This document shows, piece after piece, positions 8,884 through 18,214 of a DNA stretch of 64,000 bases. The stretch is from Sinomicrobium weinanense (lineage in GTDB: Bacteria > Bacteroidota > Bacteroidia > Flavobacteriales > Flavobacteriaceae): the NCBI RefSeq assembly GCF_018863395.1, contig NZ_JAHKRR010000002.1:673896-737895 (forward strand), read 5' to 3'. Under the pieces are notes generated by a model. It made no database searches. It was not told where the DNA came from and saw only the letters and a program-made list of their open reading frames with translations. The stretch's first letter is position 1. Every line of letters begins with the position of its first letter. The translations under genes and the position numbers were made by a program.

Positions 8884-8891
8884 CAAAAATA
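8884..8891 (-). promoter_or_regulatory. -7 element of the DUF4293 promoter
   Basis: TATTTTTG on the minus strand, an exact TAnnTTTG match, 20 bases upstream of the ATG at 8863. Confidence 0.6.
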
Positions 8892-9080
8892 AGAGTTCTT
8901 TTTAGAAAATACGACCGGTTTATAAAAATAAATTTGTAATATTGCGGTATCTATTCGTAACCAACTCAAAACAAGGTTCGTTTGACTTCGATTTTTTTCA
9001 CTTTGATGCTCATCCCAAAACCCACAAACCGGACTTAACAGAGCACTTCAAAAGAATTAATTAACTTATTTAACATTTCA

Positions 9081-10796
9081 ATGTTCGACATTTCAGATTT
9101 AAAAGGAAAGAAATTAACTGAATTACAGGAAATTGCGAAGAATTTAAGTATCCCAAAATTCAGGACACTTAAAAAGATGGATCTCATATACCAGATCCTG
9201 GATGTACAGGCCGCAAACCCAAAAACTGTAACTGATCAGAAAACTTCCTCATCTTCTGCAGGCAGCGAAGAGACCGCGCCCAAAGAAAGAAAAACACGCA
9301 GAATCCGAATAAAAAAGGATCCCTCAGATACCTCTCCGGCCAAAAAGGCCACACAAGACAAAGCGGAAAACATGGAAAAACCCGTTCCGCAAATGTCCCA
9401 GAAAAATACACCCCAGAAAAACACAGTCCAGCCTGCTCCAAGAAAACAGAAGGACGAAAAGCAAAAACCAGAGGAAACAGACAACATCCCCTCAAAAGAA
9501 AAGAAAAAAGAATACACTCCTAAAGGACAACAACACCAGAAAAAAGGGAATAACGGCAGTCACCAACCCCATAACAAGGAGAGTTTCGACAAGGAAAAAA
9601 AGAGCCGTTACAAAGACCCCGCCGATAAGGACAATTTTGATAAGGAAAAGAAGAACCGTTACAAGGACCCCGATTTCGAGTTTGACGGTATCGTGGAAAG
9701 TGAAGGTGTCCTGGACATCATGCAGGACGGATACGGATTTCTCCGTTCTTCCGACTACAATTACCTCTCTTCTCCTGACGATATTTACGTTTCGCAGTCC
9801 CAGATAAGGCTGTTCGGTTTAAAGACCGGCGACACTGTGCTTGGCTCCGTACGCCCCCCGAAAGAAGGTGAGAAATATTTTCCGCTTATCCGGGTCACTA
9901 AGATCAACGGGCTCGCTCCCCAGGTAGTAAGGGACCGCGTGTCTTTTGAACACCTGACCCCGCTTTTCCCAGAAGAAAAATTTAAACTTGCAGAAAGACA
10001 GAGTACGGTTTCTACCCGTATCGTAGATCTTTTCTCTCCCATAGGGAAAGGACAAAGGGGAATGATCGTTTCCCAGCCCAAAACGGGTAAGACCATGCTG
10101 TTAAAAGACATTGCCAACGCCATTGCCGCCAACCATCCGGAAGTATACCTGCTGGTACTGCTCATCGACGAGCGCCCGGAAGAGGTGACCGACATGCAGC
10201 GAAGCGTACACGGCGAAGTTGTCGCATCTACTTTCGACGAGCCTGCAGACCGGCACGTAAAGGTAGCCAACATTGTCCTGGAAAAAGCAAAACGGCTTGT
10301 AGAATGCGGTCACGATGTAGTGATACTGCTCGACTCCATTACCCGTCTGGCCAGGGCATACAACACCGTACAACCTGCCAGCGGAAAAGTGCTGAGTGGT
10401 GGTGTGGATGCCAATGCACTGCACAAACCCAAGCGTTTCTTCGGAGCTGCGCGTAATATTGAAGGCGGAGGCTCCCTTTCTATCATAGCCACTGCACTTA
10501 CTGAAACAGGGTCCAAAATGGACGAAGTGATCTTCGAAGAGTTCAAAGGAACCGGTAACATGGAACTCCAACTCGACAGGCGTATCGCCAACCGAAGGAT
10601 CTTCCCGGCCATAGACCTTATTTCTTCCAGCACAAGGAGAGACGATCTCCTGCTCGACGAAAACACCATACAGCGTATGTGGATCATGCGAAAATACCTC
10701 GCTGACATGAACCCGGTAGAAGCCATGGAATTCATGGACAGCCGTATCAAAAAGACAGTGAACAACGAAGAATTCCTGATGACCATGAATCAGTAA
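9081..10796 (+). CDS. rho: Transcription termination factor Rho, with long disordered insert
   Basis: RNA-dependent hexameric ATPase that ends transcripts. 571 residues, much longer than the roughly 420 of E. coli Rho. Residues 1-45 are the Rho_N helical domain ([19 protein letters not shown]). Residues ~50-200 are a low-complexity insert rich in Lys, Gln, Pro and Asp, ending in a duplicated FDKEKK(S/N)RYKDP motif. After ~205 comes the RNA-binding cold-shock-like domain ([30 protein letters not shown]), then the ATPase with Walker A QPKTGKT and Walker [16 protein letters not shown]. Long basic Rho inserts are known in other high-GC and Bacteroidota lineages. The gene ends before a strong hairpin terminator. 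Confidence 0.97.
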   Translation: MFDISDLKGKKLTELQEIAKNLSIPKFRTLKKMDLIYQILDVQAANPKTVTDQKTSSSSAGSEETAPKERKTRRIRIKKDPSDTSPAKKATQDKAENMEKPVPQMSQKNTPQKNTVQPAPRKQKDEKQKPEETDNIPSKEKKKEYTPKGQQHQKKGNNGSHQPHNKESFDKEKKSRYKDPADKDNFDKEKKNRYKDPDFEFDGIVESEGVLDIMQDGYGFLRSSDYNYLSSPDDIYVSQSQIRLFGLKTGDTVLGSVRPPKEGEKYFPLIRVTKINGLAPQVVRDRVSFEHLTPLFPEEKFKLAERQSTVSTRIVDLFSPIGKGQRGMIVSQPKTGKTMLLKDIANAIAANHPEVYLLVLLIDERPEEVTDMQRSVHGEVVASTFDEPADRHVKVANIVLEKAKRLVECGHDVVILLDSITRLARAYNTVQPASGKVLSGGVDANALHKPKRFFGAARNIEGGGSLSIIATALTETGSKMDEVIFEEFKGTGNMELQLDRRIANRRIFPAIDLISSSTRRDDLLLDENTIQRMWIMRKYLADMNPVEAMEFMDSRIKKTVNNEEFLMTMNQ

Positions 10797-10861
10797 CAGA
10801 CCTGATAGTGCTGTGCCGTTGCTTTTTAGCGGCACATGGTCTTATATTCAGATAAAATCTC

Positions 10862-10907
10862 AAAATCCCAAAGGGCAAAAACGATGTTTTTGCCCTTTGG
10901 GATTTTT
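10862..10907 (+). terminator. Strong rho-independent terminator after rho
   Basis: Near-perfect stem of 20 or more base pairs (AAATCCCAAAGGGCAAAAAC with its complement) and a short GATG loop, ending in a T run. A-runs on the left side make it potentially bidirectional. A second small stem (TGTGCCG/CGGCACA, about 10812-10835) lies just before it. Confidence 0.9.
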
Positions 10908-10949
10908 AAATTCCGGTATCTTTATACCCGTAAAAAAAATTCACTTCCC

Positions 10950-11507
10950 ATGATAGAATACGACCTGGCCCGGTCTGAAACAGACCTTAGAGGTATCCTT
11001 GAACTTCAAAAAAAAAATTCCCCCGGTGCCATTTCCCCTGAAGAAGCGGCAAGCCAGGGGTTCGTAACCGTACGTCACGATCTCGACATACTGGGCCGGA
11101 TGAACCGGGAAGCCCCGAGTATCATAGCCAAGGATAAGGACAAGGTGATCGGATACTGCCTTGCCATGACCCGAAATTTTAAAAAAGACATCCCTGTGCT
11201 CATCCCCATGTTCAATACCATAGACAAACTATCCTTTAAGAACGAGCCTCTCCTGGACGCAAATTACATCGTTTCCGGCCAGGTATGCATAGACAAGGCT
11301 TACCGGGGAAAAGGTATTTTAGACGGGCTCTACAACCACTACCGGGAAGCCTATAAGGACATCTATAAATATATAATAACCGAAATAGTCACCACAAACC
11401 AAAGATCTGTAAAAGCACATCTAAGAGTCGGTTTTGAACACCTGCACAGTTATATCGCCCCCGACAACACCGACTGGGATATTGTGATCTGGGACTGGAA
11501 CTCCTGA
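10950..11507 (+). CDS. GNAT-family N-acetyltransferase
   Basis: 185 residues from the ATG at 10950. The frame extends upstream to 10836 but crosses the rho terminator, so the longer form is rejected; a TATCTTTA box near 10917-10924 supports the later start. The acetyl-CoA binding motif is VCIDKAYRGKGILDGLYNHY (R/Q-x-x-G-x-G/A type), followed by the typical VTTNQRSVKAHLRVGFEHL block. The substrate is unknown. Single-gene unit. Confidence 0.85.
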   Translation: MIEYDLARSETDLRGILELQKKNSPGAISPEEAASQGFVTVRHDLDILGRMNREAPSIIAKDKDKVIGYCLAMTRNFKKDIPVLIPMFNTIDKLSFKNEPLLDANYIVSGQVCIDKAYRGKGILDGLYNHYREAYKDIYKYIITEIVTTNQRSVKAHLRVGFEHLHSYIAPDNTDWDIVIWDWNS

Positions 11508-11754
11508 CACTTACATATTGTAGATTATAGATTATAGGTTGCAGGTTTCGGGTTATATTCTATAAAAGCAGACTCATTTGGCCATCTTTTGGCCGGGACA
11601 AGCCATGGCCGTCAAAACACGATCATTTCACATCATGCCCCTCCTAATTTTCACAACGTCTAAACCCACACATTTTGCAACTCCAAAACTTTTTAAGAAG
11701 ATTGAACCAAGGAAACGTTACCCAGGTAACTGAGATTCGCTCTATAAACAAAAA
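11508..11754. other. Intergenic, no gene seen
   Basis: The left end (11516-11557) holds a short-word repeat (TAGATTATAGATTATAGG). A 14-base palindrome GTTACCCAGGTAAC lies at 11717-11730. No open frame or known RNA. Confidence 0.5.
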
Positions 11755-11783
11755 AAAGGCTGTCTTTTCCGGACAGCCTTTTT
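11755..11783 (-). terminator. Terminator of rpsT
   Basis: Minus-strand stem AAAGGCTGTC/GACAGCCTTT with a short CGGAAAA-type loop and flanking T run, 21 bases after the rpsT stop. Confidence 0.9.
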
Positions 11784-11804
11784 ACTAACTATATTATGAT
11801 TTCT

Positions 11805-12059
11805 TTAAGCCAAAGAAGCGATATGCTTTGCCAGTTTAGACTTCAGGTTAGCCGCTTTGTTATTGTGAATAACATTTTTCTTGGCCAACTTGTCGATCAT
11901 AGACACTACCGAAGGATACAGTGCTTCAGCCTCTTTCTTGTTCTCAGTACCGCGCAGTTTTTTGATAGCGTTACGCGTAGTCTTGTGCTGGTACCTGTTT
12001 CTGAGCCGTACTGCTTCGTTCCTTCTGATTCTTTTTAATGCCGACTTATGATTTGCCAT
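11805..12059 (-). CDS. rpsT: 30S ribosomal protein S20
   Basis: 84 residues, [21 protein letters not shown] at the N-terminus, with the high Lys/Arg/Ala content and all-helical composition of S20, which binds 16S rRNA in the 30S subunit. The leader between tRNA-Glu (12185) and the ATG contains two consecutive small hairpins (GGATGT/ACATCC and ATACC/GGTAT, 12103-12132), possibly processing or autoregulation sites. It probably shares a transcript with the upstream tRNA-Glu genes and ends at the terminator at 11755. Confidence 0.97.
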   Translation of the reverse strand: MANHKSALKRIRRNEAVRLRNRYQHKTTRNAIKKLRGTENKKEAEALYPSVVSMIDKLAKKNVIHNNKAANLKSKLAKHIASLA

Positions 12060-12184
12060 GTTTTGTTTCCTTAACTATTAAATCCAAAAAATAAATAATT
12101 AAAATACCTTTTACGGTATGGATGTTTACATCCTTGTTCTCTGATCAAAGACTTACAGGCCTGACCTGCTTGTCTTTTACGTTG

Positions 12185-12256
12185 TAGTCCGTAGGGGAAT
12201 CGAACCCCTGTTACCAGGATGAAAACCTGGCGTCCTAACCCCTAGACGAACGGACC
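12185..12256 (-). tRNA. tRNA-Glu (anticodon TTC)
   Basis: 72 bases: acceptor GGTCCGT/ACGGACT, anticodon stem CCAGG/CCTGG with loop TTTTCAT (anticodon TTC), T-arm AGGGG-TTCGATT-CCCCT. CCA is not encoded. It differs from the copy at 12365 mainly in the acceptor stem. Confidence 0.97.
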
Positions 12257-12280
12257 GGATCTATATGCAATGAATGACGA

Positions 12281-12312
12281 TAAAATTACGCTTTTTCGTT
12301 ATTCATTCCAAA
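12281..12312 (-). promoter_or_regulatory. Possible second promoter between the tRNA-Glu genes
   Basis: Minus strand TTTG, 20 bases, TAATTTTA, close to the Bacteroidota consensus and 25 bases upstream of the second tRNA-Glu. Confidence 0.4.
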
Positions 12313-12364
12313 TTTTCAGTGAGCTTCAAAACCTGCAAATCTAAATTGCAGATCCTGTATTTCG

Positions 12365-12436
12365 TAGCCCGTAGGGGATTCGAACCCCTGTTACCAGGAT
12401 GAAAACCTGGCGTCCTAACCCCTAGACGAACGGGCC
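12365..12436 (-). tRNA. tRNA-Glu (anticodon TTC), second copy
   Basis: 72 bases: acceptor GGCCCGT/ACGGGCT, the same D- and anticodon arms as its neighbour (anticodon TTC), T-arm AGGGG-TTCGAAT-CCCCT. CCA is not encoded. It lies 108 bases upstream of the other copy. Confidence 0.97.
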
Positions 12437-12460
12437 ATTATTTATCTCAAAATGCGGATG

Positions 12461-12490
12461 CAAAAATACAACTATTTTTATACGGTGCAA
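12461..12490 (-). promoter_or_regulatory. Promoter of the tRNA-Glu/rpsT unit
   Basis: Minus strand TTG, exactly 19 bases, TATTTTTG: the textbook Bacteroidota sigma-A arrangement, 25 bases before the mature tRNA. Confidence 0.7.
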
Positions 12491-12576
12491 TACCTAAGCA
12501 ATTTTTTTTGGCCTAATTTTAAAAAAATTCCTTTTTGGGCTTTTTCCGGCCCCCTGAAAAAGTTTAAACACCTCCA

Positions 12577-13123
12577 TTACAAAAATAATATCCCTGCAAT
12601 ACCGGAAAACACGATCAGGAAAACCGGGTTGATCTTTTTAACCTTGTATTGAATGAAACCGGCAACGATCCCTACCACAATGACTTTCCACCGGATAGAA
12701 GTAAAGTTATCCCCAAAAAACGTTTTTTCTGCAATCTGCAGGCCTGCAAACAAAATAAGGGCTATGGTTACGGGTTTAAGCCCTTTAAAGACCGCTTTCT
12801 TTACAGGATGGTCCCTGGCTTTCATAAGAAAGTTCGAGAGTACAAGCATAATAATGACGGAAGGGGCCGCCAAAGCCCCGGTTGCCAGAATACCTCCCGG
12901 CACTCCTGCCACACTGTTTCCCACATAAGTTGCAGAATTCATGGCAATGGCTCCCGGGGTCATCTGGGCCAGCGATAGTACATCCATAAACCGTTCGCCG
13001 GTCATCCAGCCGTGCTTTTCAAATTCCACAATAAACAAGGGCACCATGGCCAGCCCCCCCGCCAAAACTAAACAAGCCAATTTTAAAAAACACCCACACC
13101 AACAACAACAGATCTTTGATCAT
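12577..13123 (-). pseudogene. Chromate transporter half (CHR domain), frameshifted at a G7 tract
   Basis: The gene begins at ATG 13123 (MIKDLLLLVWVFFKIGLFSFGGG) and should continue LAMVPLFIVEFEKHGWM..., but the two parts are in different frames. The break falls on seven consecutive G of the coding strand (13054-13060); with six G the frame joins exactly as the family's FGGGLAMVP motif and gives 181 residues. The first half alone stops being chromate-transporter-like right after the tract; the second half alone (from a TTG at 13080) lacks the first membrane helix. Options are slippage-based phase variation, a young pseudogene, or an assembly error. Its partner half lies 13 bases upstream and is intact. 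Confidence 0.88.
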
Positions 13124-13136
13124 GAGCAATTGAATT

Positions 13137-13718
13137 TTATAATTTAAAAAGGGACATTTTCCATATTAAAAAGCCCAGGGCAGCACCTGCCACGATGATC
13201 AAAACAGGATGAACACCGCAGAACAGGCTGAGCAAAGCCAACAAGAAAAATATAATAGATACACTCCCCTTCATCCCGGACCTGATCAGTTTATACACAG
13301 ACCTGCATATCATGGCCACCAGGCACGCCCGTATTCCCGTAAAAGCTTTTTGAACGATCTCACTTTCAAAATGGTCGCCTACCAGGTAATACAAAAGGGT
13401 AATAATCAGCAAAGAGGGAGTGACAACCCCCAACGAGGCAACAATACCGCCCCAGGCCTTTCCTTGGGTATTTCCGATATGTGTCGCCGCATTAATGGCA
13501 ATAGTTCCCGGGGTCATCTGTGAAAAAGAGATGATATCCAGTAAATCGTCATTGGTGATCCATTTCTTTTTATCGATAAGCTCCCGTTCGAGCAGAGGGA
13601 TCATCGCATATCCTCCCCCGAACATAAAAAAGCCTATTTTTAAAAAGGAAGTGAACAGCTCAACATAGAGCTCCCGGGAAACCTTTTGACGCTTTGCCGT
13701 ATTAATTCGACGATACAT
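13137..13718 (-). CDS. Chromate transporter half (short-chain CHR protein)
   Basis: 193 residues, one CHR domain with the FGGGYAMIPLLERELI and SQMTPGTIAINAATHIG motifs and about six hydrophobic segments. Short-chain CHR proteins usually act in pairs encoded side by side, here with 12577-13123. It lies directly downstream of the RND efflux genes, so it is likely part of a metal or oxyanion resistance unit; chromate export is inferred from the family only. Confidence 0.92.
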   Translation of the reverse strand: MYRRINTAKRQKVSRELYVELFTSFLKIGFFMFGGGYAMIPLLERELIDKKKWITNDDLLDIISFSQMTPGTIAINAATHIGNTQGKAWGGIVASLGVVTPSLLIITLLYYLVGDHFESEIVQKAFTGIRACLVAMICRSVYKLIRSGMKGSVSIIFFLLALLSLFCGVHPVLIIVAGAALGFLIWKMSLFKL

Positions 13719-13742
13719 TGACCCTGTATTATATCACTCTTT

Positions 13743-16700
13743 TTATAACTCTGTAATTTCCTCTCCCTGCTCCCTGCTCCCCGGTTTTTCCCTGTACGCA
13801 AAATAGAACACCTGCGGCAACACCGTAATGGAAAGGATCATACAAACAATCAGTCCGCCTACGATCATGATGGCCAGCGGTTTCTGTATTTCGGAGCCCA
13901 TCCCCGTGGAAAGAGCCGCAGGCAACAGCCCCAGCGACCCCATCAGGGCGATCATCAATACCGGCCTGATACGGCTGTATACGGCCTGGGATATCGCCTC
14001 TTTCAACGGAATATGCCTTCTTATCCGCTGCCTGATGTTTCCTATGAGGACTATGCCGTCAATCGTTGCTACTCCGAAGAGGATGATAAACCCTATTCCC
14101 GCCGAGATCCCGAAGGTTGTACCCGTAACCAGCAGGGACAGGTACCCGCCTATAAATGCAAAGGGTACAACCGTAAACGAGACCAGCGTATCTTTCAGGT
14201 TCCCCTCGAAATTCATCCAGAGCAGGAACATGATAAGCAAAAGACAGACCGGAACGATCATATACAACTGCCTGGTGGCCCTTTCTTTGGACTCGAACTC
14301 CCCGGCCCATTCGGTTTTTATATGCCCGGGAAATTTTACGTTTTCTCCCACCACTTTTTCGGCCTCTGCAACGGTGCTTCCGAGGTCCCTGTCCTCAATA
14401 CTGAACCCTACACCGATATAACGACTGCTCCCTTCCCTGTAAATAAAGGCAGGCCCGGTGTGGAAGTCTATGGTAGCGATCTCCTTCAGGGGGACCCGCT
14501 TTCCGTCTTTGGTCGGGATCAGGATCTCACCGATCTTTTCGTCCGTATCCCGGTAATCCCTGGCAAAACGCAAACGGACATCAAACATTCGTTCATCCTC
14601 GTAAAAGGTGGTTGCGGCCTGTCCGCCTATGGCCATAGCGATCACAGCCTGGGCATCGGAAATATCCACGGCATACCGGGACAATTTATGGTCGTGCAGC
14701 TGTATTCGCAGTTCGGGCAGCCCAATGTTCCTGTAAACATTGAGATCTTTTATACCTCTTACATTTTTTAAGGACGAGGCCACCTGGTCTGCGTAGTCTT
14801 CCAGCTCAAAAAGATCGTCCCCGAATATTTTTACCACCAGCGAGCTTTTGACCCCGGCCACATATTCCTCTACATTGTCCTGTATGGGCTGACTGAACCC
14901 GAACACGATCCCCGAATACGATTGAAGGGTTTGCCGCAACTCGTCTATGAGCTCTTCTTTATCAATGTTCCGCTTCCACTCTTTTTCCGGGAACAGTTCA
15001 ATGTGAAATTCAATATTGAAAAATCCTGTTGGGTCTGTACCATCATTGGGCCTTCCGGTCTGGGTCAGCACAAACTTCACCTCGTCGAATTTCCTGATCT
15101 TGTCTTTCATCTCCTTCGTCAGCCGGACAGACTCTTCCAGGTTGATGCTGTTGGGCAGGGTGGCCCGTACATATACAGCTCCTTCATTGAGTTTGGGCAA
15201 AAATTCCGAACCGTGGTTATAGAAACCTGCAATACATGCCAACAATAACACGCAAAAAGAGGCAATGGTCGCTTTTTTATACTTTGCCGTCCATAAATAC
15301 AGGTTGAACAGGCCGTTTCTGAAAGATCTTGTTACCACATTGTTCTTTTCCCTGATATTTTTGGTCAGGAGCACTTTACACATGGCCGGCACGTAGGTAA
15401 GGCTTAAGATCAGCGAACCGAGCAAAGCAAATCCCAGGGTATAGGCCAGGGGTGAGAACATTTTTCCCTCCACTTTCTGGAATGAAAAGATGGGCAGCAG
15501 TGCCACGATCAGGATAAACAGGGCAAAGAATATATAGGAAGCCACATTTTTGGCGCTGTTTTTAATAATACCCAGCTTCGACATCTTGTTAAAGCGCTCC
15601 ATCCCCACCTGGCCGGCTTTTTGCTCAAGGCCGACAAAGACCCTTTCGGCAATGACCAGGGCCCCTTCCAGCAGCAGGCCGAAATCGAGCGCCCCCATGG
15701 AAATGAGATTGGCAGGCATTCCGATAATGCGCAACATGGTTATGGCAAACAGGAATGCGAGCGGGATCACCGAGGCCACAATAAGGGTCATCCGCCAGTT
15801 ATACAGAAAGATAAAGACGATCAGGGAGACCAGAATAATCCCTTCCACCAGGTTTTTGGTCACGGTATGGACCGTAACATCCACCAGCTCTGTTCTGTCT
15901 ATGAACGGCTCTATTTTTACATCGCCGGGCAATATCCTCTCGTTGAGCTCTTTTATTTTTTCCTTGAGGCTGGTGATCACCCCGCCCGGGTTTTCTCCGC
16001 GGAGCATGATCACGATTCCCTGTACAAGGTCGTCATCGTCCTGCAATCCTACCTGTCCCAGGCGTGGCTTGGCCGATATTTTCACTTCTGCTACATGCTT
16101 TACCATGACCGGGGTAGAGCCCTTTACCTCGATCAGTATATTTTCTATGTCCCGGACGCTTTCCAGCAGGCCTACTCCCCTCACCACGTAGGCCTGGTCT
16201 CCCTGCTCAATAATATCTCCGCCTACATTGATATTGCTTTTGGAAACGGCTTCATACACATCCAGGGGAGAAAGGCCGTAATTGCTGAGTTCCGTAGGGT
16301 GTATCTGTATTTCGTATATCTTTTCCTCACCGCCAAAACTCACGATATCCGCCACACCGGGAACAGCGACCAGTTCGCGTTCTATCACCCAATCGTGAAT
16401 GGCGGTAATATCCTTGATCGGCCTGTCGCTTTTTACCACATAGCGGAAGATCTCCCCCGTTGCCCCGGAAGGCGGTTCTATTTCCGCCTCGGCCCCATCC
16501 GGAAGCTCTACGGACCGAAGGCGGTTAGAGGCGTATTGCTGTGCAAAAAAATCATCGGCACTGTCGTCGAAAATAACCGTTACCACAGAGAGCCCGAAAA
16601 GGGAAATGGAACGCACCTTTGTTTTCTTGGGTATGGTGTTCATCTCTTTCATCACCGGCAGGGTGACGAATTTCTCTACTTCTTCTGCACTACGGCCGGG

Positions 16701-16868
16701 CCACTGTGTTATAATACGGGCCCTTGTATTTGTAACATCGGGAAAAGCCTCAATAGGCGTGTGTATATAGCTTACAATACCCGCCACCAGGAGCAGGGCC
16801 GTGAGAAAAAAGACGATCACGGAATTCTTTAATGAAAATGCTACTATGCTTTGAACGAATTTGGTCAT
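13743..16868 (-). CDS. Heavy-metal efflux RND pump (CzcA/CusA family)
   Basis: 1041 residues, normal for the family: inner-membrane proton-driven pump with twelve helices and two large periplasmic loops, exporting metal ions through the partner channel. N-terminal VQSIVAFSLKNSVIVFFLTALLLVAG and TNTRARIITQWPGRSAEEVEKFVTLPVM are typical. The helix-4 motif reads DFGLLLEGALVIAER (395-409). In CzcA the motif is DFG-x3-DGA-x3-VEN, so the middle Asp is Glu401 here and VEN is AER. That makes the metal class (Zn/Co/Ni versus Cu/Ag) uncertain. First gene after the membrane-fusion protein; the chromate-transporter halves follow. Confidence 0.93.
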   Translation of the reverse strand: MTKFVQSIVAFSLKNSVIVFFLTALLLVAGIVSYIHTPIEAFPDVTNTRARIITQWPGRSAEEVEKFVTLPVMKEMNTIPKKTKVRSISLFGLSVVTVIFDDSADDFFAQQYASNRLRSVELPDGAEAEIEPPSGATGEIFRYVVKSDRPIKDITAIHDWVIERELVAVPGVADIVSFGGEEKIYEIQIHPTELSNYGLSPLDVYEAVSKSNINVGGDIIEQGDQAYVVRGVGLLESVRDIENILIEVKGSTPVMVKHVAEVKISAKPRLGQVGLQDDDDLVQGIVIMLRGENPGGVITSLKEKIKELNERILPGDVKIEPFIDRTELVDVTVHTVTKNLVEGIILVSLIVFIFLYNWRMTLIVASVIPLAFLFAITMLRIIGMPANLISMGALDFGLLLEGALVIAERVFVGLEQKAGQVGMERFNKMSKLGIIKNSAKNVASYIFFALFILIVALLPIFSFQKVEGKMFSPLAYTLGFALLGSLILSLTYVPAMCKVLLTKNIREKNNVVTRSFRNGLFNLYLWTAKYKKATIASFCVLLLACIAGFYNHGSEFLPKLNEGAVYVRATLPNSINLEESVRLTKEMKDKIRKFDEVKFVLTQTGRPNDGTDPTGFFNIEFHIELFPEKEWKRNIDKEELIDELRQTLQSYSGIVFGFSQPIQDNVEEYVAGVKSSLVVKIFGDDLFELEDYADQVASSLKNVRGIKDLNVYRNIGLPELRIQLHDHKLSRYAVDISDAQAVIAMAIGGQAATTFYEDERMFDVRLRFARDYRDTDEKIGEILIPTKDGKRVPLKEIATIDFHTGPAFIYREGSSRYIGVGFSIEDRDLGSTVAEAEKVVGENVKFPGHIKTEWAGEFESKERATRQLYMIVPVCLLLIMFLLWMNFEGNLKDTLVSFTVVPFAFIGGYLSLLVTGTTFGISAGIGFIILFGVATIDGIVLIGNIRQRIRRHIPLKEAISQAVYSRIRPVLMIALMGSLGLLPAALSTGMGSEIQKPLAIMIVGGLIVCMILSITVLPQVFYFAYREKPGSREQGEEITEL

Positions 16869-16980
16869 CTTTCGTAGTATTGTTGATTAGGCGATAAGAC
16901 TGTTAGCGGAACCGGATCGTGCTGAACAGGGCAAAGACAGGCTTATCCCGCCTTCTGCAAACCACGGCACTGTATTTCTT

Positions 16981-18132
16981 TTAACTTCCCGATCCCTTGA
17001 GTTGTTCGTAGATAAGCAAGAGGTTTTTGACGACCACCTGTTCATTCTCTTCCAGCCCTCCGGAGGTATAGGCATTATGATTGTGCTTACCGAGCACTTC
17101 GATCTCCCGGACTTCCAGGTCACAATCGCCCCTGTACACTACGGCAAAATACCTGTTGTCATCAAAGATCAGCGCCCGGGTGGAAATGGTCACTGCCTGT
17201 GTTCCCCGGTCTTTCTTTGCTTTGATATCGGCGGACATTCCGGGCTTCAGTTTGTGGTCTTTGTTGGGAATGACCACCCTGGCTTTAAGCACCCGTTCCT
17301 CACTGTCGAACACCTGTGATATGTAGGTTATGGTCCCGCTGAATACCTCATCGGGATAGGAAAGGGTCTTTATATCCACTTCCTGTCCGGTATGCAGTTT
17401 GGTAACATTCCCTGCATAAATATTCAGCAACACCCATACTTCGCTCAGGTCGGCTACCGTAAATAGCGGTCCGCCATCTGCTGATATTCTCATCCCCGTA
17501 GCCACATTCTTCTCTGTAATGACCCCTGAAACCGGGGATTTCACCAAAAAACTGCCATTTTCCGAACTGCTGCCATACAAACCCAGGGTGGCCATTACAT
17601 TTTCCAGGGCCGCCTGTTTTGTTTTCAATTCGCTTTCGGCGACCAGGAGGTCTTTTTGCGAGGCAATACCGTCTTCGTACATGGATCTTACAGATCGCAA
17701 CTCCCGCTCGGCCACGGCAATCCCGGATTCCAGGCTTTTGCGTTCCGATTTCAGGTTGTTCAATTCCGAGCTTTGCACTTCGGCCAGTACCTGCCCCCTG
17801 TTCACCTCATCTCCCAAAGAAAAGTGAGTCCCGGATATCACTCCGTCCACCAGGCTTGAAAAAGGCACCACTTTATCGGGATTGCTTTCCACGATCCCCG
17901 TAAGTGTAATACCTTCTTCCACCGGCCGGATACGGGCCGTTTCCAATTGTATTTTCTCCCGGAAAGCTGTGTCCAGGCAATATCCGGAACTGTTTCCCGT
18001 ACCAGTTGTTTCCCGGCTCTCATGACAGGCAGAGAACACTAATAGCATGGATGACATGGCAACCGTGGAAAAAAAGGCCAGAAAATTCCTTTTCCCATCA
18101 GCAGGTGTGTTATTGCGGTATATCCGTTTCAT
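16981..18132 (-). CDS. RND efflux membrane-fusion (periplasmic adaptor) lipoprotein
   Basis: 383 residues from the ATG at 18132; nine more codons upstream are open but lie before the basic N-terminus MKRIYR. Signal peptide with lipobox LVFSAC, lipidated Cys36. Lipoyl half-domains flank a coiled-coil hairpin (SELNNLKSERKSLESGIAVAERELRSV...ESELKTKQAALENV), then SFLVKSPVSGVITEKNVATG, a beta-barrel (LSEVWVLLNIYAGNVTKLHTGQEV) and a membrane-proximal domain. Links the RND pump to the outer-membrane channel. No His-rich metal-chaperone tail is present. 82 bases separate it from the channel gene. Confidence 0.92.
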   Translation of the reverse strand: MKRIYRNNTPADGKRNFLAFFSTVAMSSMLLVFSACHESRETTGTGNSSGYCLDTAFREKIQLETARIRPVEEGITLTGIVESNPDKVVPFSSLVDGVISGTHFSLGDEVNRGQVLAEVQSSELNNLKSERKSLESGIAVAERELRSVRSMYEDGIASQKDLLVAESELKTKQAALENVMATLGLYGSSSENGSFLVKSPVSGVITEKNVATGMRISADGGPLFTVADLSEVWVLLNIYAGNVTKLHTGQEVDIKTLSYPDEVFSGTITYISQVFDSEERVLKARVVIPNKDHKLKPGMSADIKAKKDRGTQAVTISTRALIFDDNRYFAVVYRGDCDLEVREIEVLGKHNHNAYTSGGLEENEQVVVKNLLLIYEQLKGSGS

Positions 18133-18144
18133 ATATCTGTTTTT

Positions 18145-18200
18145 TGGCTGAAGGACCATCGGCCGTTACCGGTCATCGGTCACCAGTCACCGGCCCTCCC
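18145..18200. repeat. Short-word quasi-tandem repeat
   Basis: GGCCGTTACCGGTCATCGG and TCACCAGTCACCGG words between the channel and adaptor genes; same style as the other spacer repeats. Confidence 0.5.
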
Positions 18201-18214
18201 CTTAGTTTTATGTG

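Noticed and set aside
10836-10949. Longer N-terminus for the GNAT protein
   Set aside because: It would run through the rho terminator hairpin; the ATG at 10950 fits the family and a -7 box.
15621-16832. 403-codon plus-strand frame opposite the RND pump
   Set aside because: Lies antisense inside a clearly conserved gene, with no family resemblance; a shadow frame.
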